Positions 57,074 through 64,000 of a stretch of DNA of 64,000 nt are shown one piece after another; the stretch's first letter is position 1, and each line of letters opens with the position of its first letter. A program made the translations under genes and the position numbers. This DNA is from Aotearoamyces nothofagi. Taxonomy: Eukaryota > Ascomycota > Leotiomycetes > Leotiales > Tympanidaceae. The notes below the pieces were generated by a model. It was not told where the DNA came from. It saw nothing but the letters and a program-made list of their open reading frames with translations, and searched no databases. The stretch spans positions 620,001 through 684,000 of the forward strand of contig JADDTR010000002.1 in NCBI GenBank assembly GCA_015345905.1, in the 5' to 3' direction.

Positions 57074-59121
57074 ATGGCGCCTCGGGACACGACCAATACC
57101 CAGATGGCGCAGTCACCCACAAATTCCGCTTTCCCGAATCCACAGCTCAGTCCTACAGCCCCCCCAAGCATCGACTCTTCACGGATGACGGATATAGCCT
57201 CGGAGGATGGCCGTGAATACACGCCAAACCAAACAAACAGGAAACCAAGTACAAACAGACGTAGTATTCAAACCACTAGCGATGCGCGCTCCAGGCCGGG
57301 AACGGGTGTATCCTCGAGAAACCCATGGTCCCAGGCACCTCCGTCGCGACGAGGCCCAGTTGCTGGACAACGGGGCAGTATATCCGGAAGTATTTCTACG
57401 GTGACTGCGGGGCGACCGCCAAGCTCTACAAGTAGGACGCATGTACCTTCACTCAGTTCTCACGCTTTCTTCCGACCCCTGAGTTCGCAGAGACTCCAGG
57501 CGCAGCGTGGAGGTTCTCGGCCTCCTACAATGAGTCAACAGGAAACCGCAGATGATGGATTAGAAGATGGTAGAAATATCACAGCACGGCAGAGTCTAAA
57601 CTTGAACGGAAGCGTCCGGCCTGGCCCAAATGTACAGGATGACAATGAGATGCCTCTACCGCCTTCGAGAGGGACAGAGATAACAGAGCCAGAGACATCG
57701 GGCGAGATCACATCGAATGCTAGCCCCACATATGATCGTACTGTTTCAGGTAGTCTCAGCGAGAGCGTGAGACCTCTGCAACACAATCCTGCCAATACGA
57801 AAGGCTTAAGCCTCAACATCGACAAGAGCTACAGAAACGGCGGAGGTCTTACAACACCATCAAAATCGCCACGCTCTTTTCGATCAGGTTTCCTTCTCCC
57901 AACAAGAGGTGACGCAACTCCGACCAGCCCAAACCGGAGCACACAAGGCCGGGAAAAGCTGTCTTCTGTGGTTTCCTCACCACACTTAGGACCGGCTTAT
58001 GCGGCGCTTGAGCCCACTAATTTAGAACATGGAAAGAATTATCAGTACTTTACAGGTAATACTAGGTTCTGGTGGGGTGGACGGCTACAAAATGCCCGTG
58101 ATAGACCCGTTAATATTGCTACTGGACTTATTGTCCTTATTCCGGGAGTTGTTTTCTTTGTATCTTCGGCACCATGGTTATGGCATCACGTTTCTCCAGC
58201 GATACCCATTGTGTTTGCATATATGTACTACATCTGTCTTTCTTCATTTATCCATGCTTCTGTTTCCGATCCAGGGGTAAGTCTTCTGTCCAAATTTAAC
58301 GAATATTTTGCTGATGAAACTAGATTATCCCTCGGAACCTCCATCAAATGCCTCCGCCTGATGAGAACGATGATCCCCTGCGACTGGCTCCATCAACTAC
58401 TGACTGGATACTCATAAAATCAGCCTCATCTGCGAACGCCGCGATGGAGATGCCAGTAAAGTACTGCAAGACATGCAATATTTGGCGACCACCTCGTGGG
58501 CACCATTGCCGAGTCTGTGATAACTGTATTGAGACCCATGATCACCACTGTGTCTGGCTCAACAATTGCGTTGGTCGCCGGAATTACCGTTATTTCTTTG
58601 CATTCGTCACTTCTGGGTCACTTATGGCATTTTTACTCTTTGCCGCAAGCCTAGCACACATCATTGTCTACATGGAGCGGAAACACATCTCCTTTGGCGA
58701 ATCGATAAACCACTGGCGAGCGCCATTTGCCATGGTCATATATGCCATCCTAGCATTTCCATACCCAGTGGCATTGATGCTCTATCACCTGTATCTCATG
58801 GGCCGCGGCGAGACAACAAGAGAGTTTCTCAACTCTCACAAATTTGCTCGGAATGAAAGACACAGGGCGTTCACTCAAAACAACATCATCAAGAATTGGA
58901 TTGTTGTGCTTTGCAGGCCTCGTCCTCCTACATACCTGCATTTTAAGCGCATCCATGAGCAAGGCGACCAGAGATTCGGCGAGAGAAGAGGTAACAGGAC
59001 GGCACCACTTGTTCCAGAGGCACAGGGAGGCGGAATCGATATTCAAATGCAGAAGCTTGCTACTGAGTCTGGCTTTCAAGGACCGAGTTCCCTGACAAGA
59101 TCGGGTGGTGGCGGCGTTTGA
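57074..59121 (+). CDS. erf2: DHHC palmitoyltransferase Erf2
   Basis: Two exons (57074..58276, 58324..59121) encode 666 aa. About 320 disordered Ser/Thr/Arg-rich residues precede the conserved entry KNYQYFTGNTRFWWGGRLQN. Four spans follow, two before and two after the cysteine-rich domain. That domain reads KYCKTCNIWRPPRGHHCRVC and CIETHDHHCVWLNNCVGRRN with the catalytic DHHC at 474-477, cysteine 477. The DPG motif (SVSDPG) sits right at the exon junction, and TTxE-like GRGETTREFL follows the last span. Erf2 with its partner Erf4 palmitoylates Ras in the ER. The N-terminal extension is longer than in yeast, as usual in filamentous ascomycetes. The 47-nt intron is the shortest in this window. 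Confidence 0.95.
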
Positions 59122-59837
59122 TAGTGGTATTAATTAGAGTTGGTCGCACTTTAGCGGTTTTCATTCCTCAAATTATGAAATTTTGGACAATTTTTGTATA
59201 ACAGCATTCCGGTACAGATGGTACATCGGTGCATTCTGTGTATTATCATAGGGGGATTTTTATGAGCATTAGGATATGGCACAGCGAGTACTGCTTGTCA
59301 TAGTATAATTAATGGAGACATGTCGATATACAAAATTTTGACTTCATTATCCTATAACTATGTCTAAATGTATTCTTCGAGGTGGTATGTTGGCAGAGAG
59401 ATTGCCTAGTGATTCTCCGGAACGTGGATTCATGCGCCGCGGCTGATATTGTGGCTCCTCTTATTCGCTAGGGGCTCCCGTTGTTTACAAGGTGGAATCG
59501 ACGCACGAGAGCTCCCAACCTCTTTATATCAAGCAGAACAACACATAATCCCCTTATCCTTTTTACTACAGCAGACCCTTGAAGTTAACCTGCAGTCAGA
59601 AATATTGCATGCTCATTCTGGCTGAGTGCTGCTTGCTCTCCAAGCTTGCTTTCATGCCTATCGAGGGTTAAAGCAAACAAACGCCGCACCGCCCTTACTT
59701 TACGTATTGTCCAGCCTGGCAGTCAGAATCCTAACACACCTTCCAAACCCAACTGCCAACATCCACAGCATACAGAGCATTGCACCAGCACGTAGAAAAC
59801 CCGACTGCACTGCATGATTCTATCAACTCTGTACACA
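59122..59837. other. Intergenic, leader of the SET-domain gene
   Basis: No gene seen. An in-frame ATG at 59814 lies just before the chosen start of the next gene. Confidence 0.55.
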
Positions 59838-62359
59838 ATGGCAACATCGCGTCTCTCCCTTTCGAGGCCGGACCTGACGCGCTCTACAACACCCGAATCC
59901 GTTGTGAGTATCGTTACAGCCGATGCAGCCTCCAACGCGCAATCATCTTCCTCCACACCTCCAACCAGTGCTGCGGACTCTGCAAGCATCTCTTCCGCAT
60001 CCCTTAAACTCGAAACCGCCAACGGTCCCGAGGCTGACACCGATATAATCCCCTCCAGTAACGGGCGCCCACGCAGAGCGCGCAATAGCGTCTTCGGGAC
60101 TTACAATGTGAAGGAATTAAGTGGCACTGCCGTGCACGCGCCGAAGAAATTTAGGAAGGCACAGGAGAATCCAGAACGGAGAGAAGATGAAGTTACGACG
60201 CGCCGGCGAACAATATCCGGTGATACACTGGTTGGATCCCTTGGTAGTAACAGAAATGCTTCAACCGAGACTGTCCAAAAAGAGGTGAATAGGCTCGTTC
60301 GTGATGGCATTGAAGCACTGGATTTGCAATGGTCAGTGAAGGGACTACCGAAATCAAGGAGTGCAATCGGGCTTGGAATGGGTGAGAGCCCAAAGAAGAG
60401 CGCTAAGACTGAGGATTTGAATAGGAGAAGATCTACTCGTTTAACAGGCGTGGAGGTGGAGAGTCTTACGAGGAAATTGAGTGTACTTGGAAAGCGGGGT
60501 CGCAAGGCCTTTGAGTCAAGCCTTGCAAAGGGAAAGAGAGAGCTTAAAAGGCTCGCTGATACGAATGAGTTCGCAAAGATTGAAACCAAGCCCGTTCTAC
60601 ATGAAGTTTGGAGCAACGGCAAGCTTGTTGTACCTGGGCAAGAACCGCCAAAGAAGAAGGTCAAGGTAGAAGAAGTTGAAACCCCCAAGGAGCCGGAGCC
60701 ACCAGTTGTTGAGAAGAAGCTTATACCTGGTCGAGAAAAGGTCTGGCTTAATAGGGGACTTTATGCTGGCCAGGAAGGCAAGCTGGCTGGTTTCCAAGGA
60801 TATAATGCACAAGGAAAGAAGGAGGTGGGGGGAAGTCCGAATTATAAGCCAAACAAAATACTGCCATTGCCTATGTGGGCTGGAGAGAGATTATTACATG
60901 TTGGAAGAGATTTCAAGCTTCCATGGGATGTTTGTTCACCTCTGCCACCAGGACAGCCAAAGCCAGATGAGTGGAAGAAGTTCTCCAAGAGTAAGTTTAT
61001 TCACAGCGACTTTATGACTAACGCTAATTGAAACCTCCAGATCGTTTCGTAGGTGATGCAGCAGCAGCCTGGAAGAAAATTACACTCTTTGATGATTTTT
61101 CATCCCGCTGTGTCTGCACCAAGCAGAGCGGGTGCGGCGATTCTTGTCAAAACCGAATTATGCTTTACGAATGCGACGAAGGGAACTGCTCTGTGGGACC
61201 AGAGCACTGCACCAACCGCGCCTTTTCGGACCTTCAGGCGCGACGTAGTAAGGGCGGTAAATATAGAATTGGTGTTGAAGTCATTAAGACTGCTGACCGG
61301 GGATACGGTGTACGCACCAATCGCTGCTACGATGCAAACCAGATCATCGTCGAGTATACAGGTGAAATTATCACTGAGGATGAGTGCGACAGGCGTATGA
61401 ACGAGGATTACAAGAACAACGAAGTAAGCCTTGAACTGATAAGCATTTTGAAGCATCTTGAAGAATCAACTAACGCATTATTCTATTAGTGTTACTACCT
61501 CATGTCTTTTGACCAGAATATGATTATTGATGCTACCCGTGGTAGCATTGCCCGCTTCGTCAACCACTCCTGCGAGCCCAATTGCCGCATGGTAAAGTGG
61601 ATTGTCGCTGGCAAGCCACGCATGGCACTCTTTGCAGGCGACCGCCAAATCATGACCGGCGAAGAGCTCACTTATGACTACAACTTCGATCCATTTTCAG
61701 CCAAGAATGTGCAGGAATGCCGTTGTGGTGCAAAGACATGCCGCGGTGTGCTTGGCCCAAGGCCAAAAGATCAAAAAGCTTCAAAGGCAGCAACAATCGT
61801 TGGAGATGCAGTTAAGCGTGCTGTCACCGCCGGGAAGAGGAAGCTCAAAGAACTCCTCAGTGGCGAGGCAGATGAGAATGAGAAGGCAAATATGAAGAAG
61901 CGTAAAATCGCCACCCCGAAAGGGCTGACACGATCAGCTTCTGGGCGAGCTCTTGATGCCGCTAAATTAGTTTCGAAGCGCATTTCGAAGAGCGTCAGTG
62001 TACGCTCGAGGCATGCGGGCTCAGTTCTCAAGAACAAGTCTAAGACAATGAAGACGTATGGAACTGTCAAGGGACAAAGACAGACCATTTTGTCCTCGAG
62101 GAACTCGAGCTTGACAATTGTGGCGACCCAAAGCCCGAAGGAGAAGGGCAAGAAGAGGGAAAGTCTTGGGAAGACAACTCCGAAAAAGGTGACACCACAA
62201 AAGACCACCCCCAAAAAGCGAGAAAGTACCGGCAAAGGCACCTTGAAAAAGAATGTCGTGAGAAACGTCAAGACTGGTGCATTGAAGAGTCCATCGAGCG
62301 TTAGCAGCAAGAAAAGGACTATCAGGGTTATAAACTCTCCTGGGGAGGAGAAGAACTGA
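59838..62359 (+). CDS. ash1: ASH1-type SET-domain histone methyltransferase
   Basis: Exons 59838..60990, 61041..61423 and 61490..62359 give 801 aa (809 from the in-frame ATG at 59814). The ATG at 59838 was chosen for its better context (CACAATGG). The N-terminal half is basic and disordered, with a conserved LPMWAGERLLHVGRDFKLPW segment. An AWS cysteine cluster (CVCTKQSGCGDSCQNR, about 408-450) is followed by SET (YRIGVEVIKTADRGYGVRTN, EYTGEII, RFVNHSCEPNC, GEELTYDYNF) and post-SET CRCGAKTCRG (about 590). AWS-SET-postSET with no SRI or WW domain fits ASH1 rather than Set2, so H3K36 is the likely substrate. No BAH or bromodomain is present. The tail is rich in Lys/Thr/Pro repeats resembling linker histone (TPKKVTPQKTTPKKRES). 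Confidence 0.88.
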
Positions 62360-62443
62360 CCCTTCTATGACATATTCCTGGTTTCAACACGAACGAAAGA
62401 TTGCAAAGATAGTTTAAAGAGGGTGCACGGTGTCTTGCGTTTT

Positions 62444-62466
62444 GGGGGGAGGGGGGGGGGGGGGGG
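62444..62466 (+). repeat. Poly-G tract, 3' of ash1
   Basis: A run of 22 G broken by a single A lies about 85 bp after the ash1 stop. It could form a quadruplex in DNA or in the 3' untranslated RNA. Confidence 0.8.
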
Positions 62467-62956
62467 AGTGCAGCTCTTATTTTATCGTGCAGCCTGTAAT
62501 TGAAGAGGGCATTAATTTTTCTTTTCCGGAAGGGAACGGGTTGACTGCTAGCTATTTGCTCAAATTCGTTTTTATTTTCATCGTAGCCCACCCCCCACCC
62601 CCGCCCGAGTCCGGCTGCTGTGCTTTCTCCCTTTCCTTACCAATCCTGTACGAGTATGTAGCAGTGGCGTAACCGAATCGTATAGTGCTTTATTCATCAA
62701 TCAGATAAGATATCTACCTGCCGCCTCTGGATTCCATGTCGATGAACCGTCTCGTCACCGCCACCACCCCCAACATGATTAACCCTAGGCGGTGGTAGCA
62801 GGGCCTTGACGGCCTCTCTCGTCTCTCAAATGTCGAAACTCTCTCTCTCAGCCAGGCAAGTGCCCGACCTCCGTCCGCATCACCTATCAGGGGTATCACG
62901 GCAGTCAAATCGACGAGGCATGAGCGTCCAGTCTGGGGTATATATTATATTCCTTA

Positions 62957-62970
62957 GGGGGGGGGGGGGG
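62957..62970 (+). repeat. Poly-G tract, 3' of the Sec2-like gene
   Basis: Fourteen consecutive G on the plus strand, read as C in the downstream flank of the minus-strand gene. Confidence 0.8.
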
Positions 62971-63178
62971 TATCCATCTCTCCCGTCTTGCGTATGAGAC
63001 TTCTTTTTGGAAGACCGCTTCCCGTCTAGTATTACAGGTTTGCACTCGAATAGTGCCGTTTACATACCAGGCCCGTGCGTGGCACGGATTAACGCCGCCA
63101 GAAGACTCCTTTTATGTGTCTTGTTCATGCACTCCCGAGCCCACAAACTCCTTAATATGAACAGTGCTACAGGGGAGT

Positions 63179-64000
63179 TCATTGAAACGCCCCCGGGATT
63201 GTAATACTGAGCCTCTTCTCCCGTTTCTCAGGCTCTTCAACGGCGAGGCTCTGCGTCAAATCTCGATTCTTTTCCTCATTATTAGTCTCACATTCTACCT
63301 CAGCCATCACCTCAGCCACCACCCCAGTCACCACCTCAGGTGCCGCAGCGTCGGCTTGGGCTGCTTGCCAAAGGCCTTCAGCAGTTTCATCTTGTGAGTT
63401 TAGCTTACGCCCCCTCCTCTTGGCGATGAATACCTCATTCCGAGCTTCATCCGGTTCTCGAATTGTGACAGGCTCCATGACTGGTGTAATGTCCCGGGGT
63501 ATAATTTCACCAGTTCTTTCCATTTCTTTCATCCTCTCCACAGCCTCGCTCGTGCGAGGACTCATTTCCGCTAGAGGGCCGCTGTGATGATGGCTAGTAG
63601 GAATGACTCCGCCACCCATACGACACCAGAACATCTGCTCTCGCAGCCGTACGCTCTCTTCCCACGCCATCTTCTCGCTTTCCTCATCATCAGTCCTCCA
63701 ATGCCCATCCTTCAGCACTCGCAAGAGACCCAAGAAGTCGCAACTACTCCTGACTCTTCCTAAGCAGTATCTACACAGCGGGTATCTCTGCGCGTTATCA
63801 TTCTCACTCGTCCTAAACCTATGCGTACGCTCGTGCTCTTTATCATTACGAACCTCACCACACAATGAACATGCAAAAACATACAGCTTCTGCGCCTTTG
63901 TCTTAGCTTCTGGCATTGGCTCTACTACCAAATTTCCTTCGCACATGGCATTAAGCACGGTGCGACGTGCAAGCCACGAGAGGCCCGGAGCAGTGTCAAG
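63179..64000 (-). CDS. sec2: Sec2-like Rab guanine nucleotide exchange factor, C-terminal part
   Basis: The minus-strand frame is open to the right edge, so the N-terminal coiled-coil exchange domain is outside. The visible part begins LDTAPGLSWLARRTVLNAMC and continues to KLYVFACSLCGEVRNDKEHE, then THRFRTSENDNAQRYPLCRY and CLGRVRSSCDFLGLLRVLKD. The paired CxxC motifs suggest a zinc-binding unit that I associate with fungal Sec2/Rabin8-type proteins, whose exchange domain activates Sec4/Rab8 on post-Golgi vesicles. After that the sequence becomes charged and disordered, ending EKREKRLSITIPGAFQ. The identification rests on this C-terminal pattern only, hence moderate confidence. Confidence 0.7.
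   Translation of the reverse strand, partial: LDTAPGLSWLARRTVLNAMCEGNLVVEPMPEAKTKAQKLYVFACSLCGEVRNDKEHERTHRFRTSENDNAQRYPLCRYCLGRVRSSCDFLGLLRVLKDGHWRTDDEESEKMAWEESVRLREQMFWCRMGGGVIPTSHHHSGPLAEMSPRTSEAVERMKEMERTGEIIPRDITPVMEPVTIREPDEARNEVFIAKRRGRKLNSQDETAEGLWQAAQADAAAPEVVTGVVAEVMAEVECETNNEEKNRDLTQSLAVEEPEKREKRLSITIPGAFQ

Larger units (their letters stand above)
62360..63178. other. Intergenic between ash1 and the Sec2-like gene, with poly-G tracts
   Basis: No gene is supported. Two long G runs are present and listed separately; the surrounding DNA is 3' flank of two convergent genes. Confidence 0.6.

Noticed and set aside
1-64000. Virus-like or retroelement copies
   Set aside because: No reverse transcriptase, integrase, capsid or long terminal repeat pattern could be read anywhere in the window.

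Overview
The window is nuclear DNA of a filamentous ascomycete (Pezizomycotina). This rests on many short GT-AG introns of about 47-140 nt, often with CTAAC-like branch sites, on long disordered fungal-type proteins, and on one-copy housekeeping genes in the form typical of that group (pmt1, erf2, sec18, lte1, snx3, rim2). The class cannot be fixed from sequence alone. No rRNA, tRNA, CRISPR array or intact transposon was found. Exon borders were worked out by eye from splice motifs, reading frame and family conservation.

Layout. At 0-4.5 kb lie the 3' part of an NRPS-like adenylation-thiolation-reductase gene and an NmrA-type NAD(P)-binding protein, a small metabolic pair. At 5-6.2 kb is NAD(P)HX dehydratase. 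At 8.1-14.6 kb is a very large hybrid histidine kinase. At 15.9-18.9 kb is an unknown disordered, probably nuclear protein. From 18.9 to 23.5 kb runs a gene-free zone packed with unrelated micro- and minisatellites. At 23.5-28.9 kb is the Lte1-type RasGEF. From 29.9 to 40.1 kb genes are tightly packed: sec18 (-), a LENG1-like splicing-related protein (+), a lipocalin-like protein (-), an unknown conserved protein (+), spb4 helicase (-) and dgk1 (+). A repeat-bearing gap precedes a KxDL-type protein (41.9-42.7 kb). An AT-rich relic-like block with a cryptic two-exon minus-strand gene or gene remnant follows at 42.7-45 kb. From 45 to 62.4 kb come rpl21 (+), prp21/SF3a1 (-), pmt1 (+), rim2 (+), snx3 (-), erf2 (+) and an ASH1-type SET methyltransferase (+). 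The right edge cuts a Sec2-like Rab GEF (-).

Functional themes. Most genes are housekeeping and not organised as a pathway: membrane traffic (sec18, snx3, sec2, the KxDL protein), small-GTPase control and lipidation (lte1, erf2), splicing and ribosome biogenesis (prp21, the LENG1-like protein, spb4, rpl21), and ER lipid or glycan work (dgk1, pmt1). The parts most worth a second look are the repeat zone at 19.2-23 kb, the cryptic gene beside the AT-rich block at 43.4-44.8 kb, the histidine kinase with an apparent degenerate second receiver, and several introns with odd donors or with frame-neutral, stop-free length.
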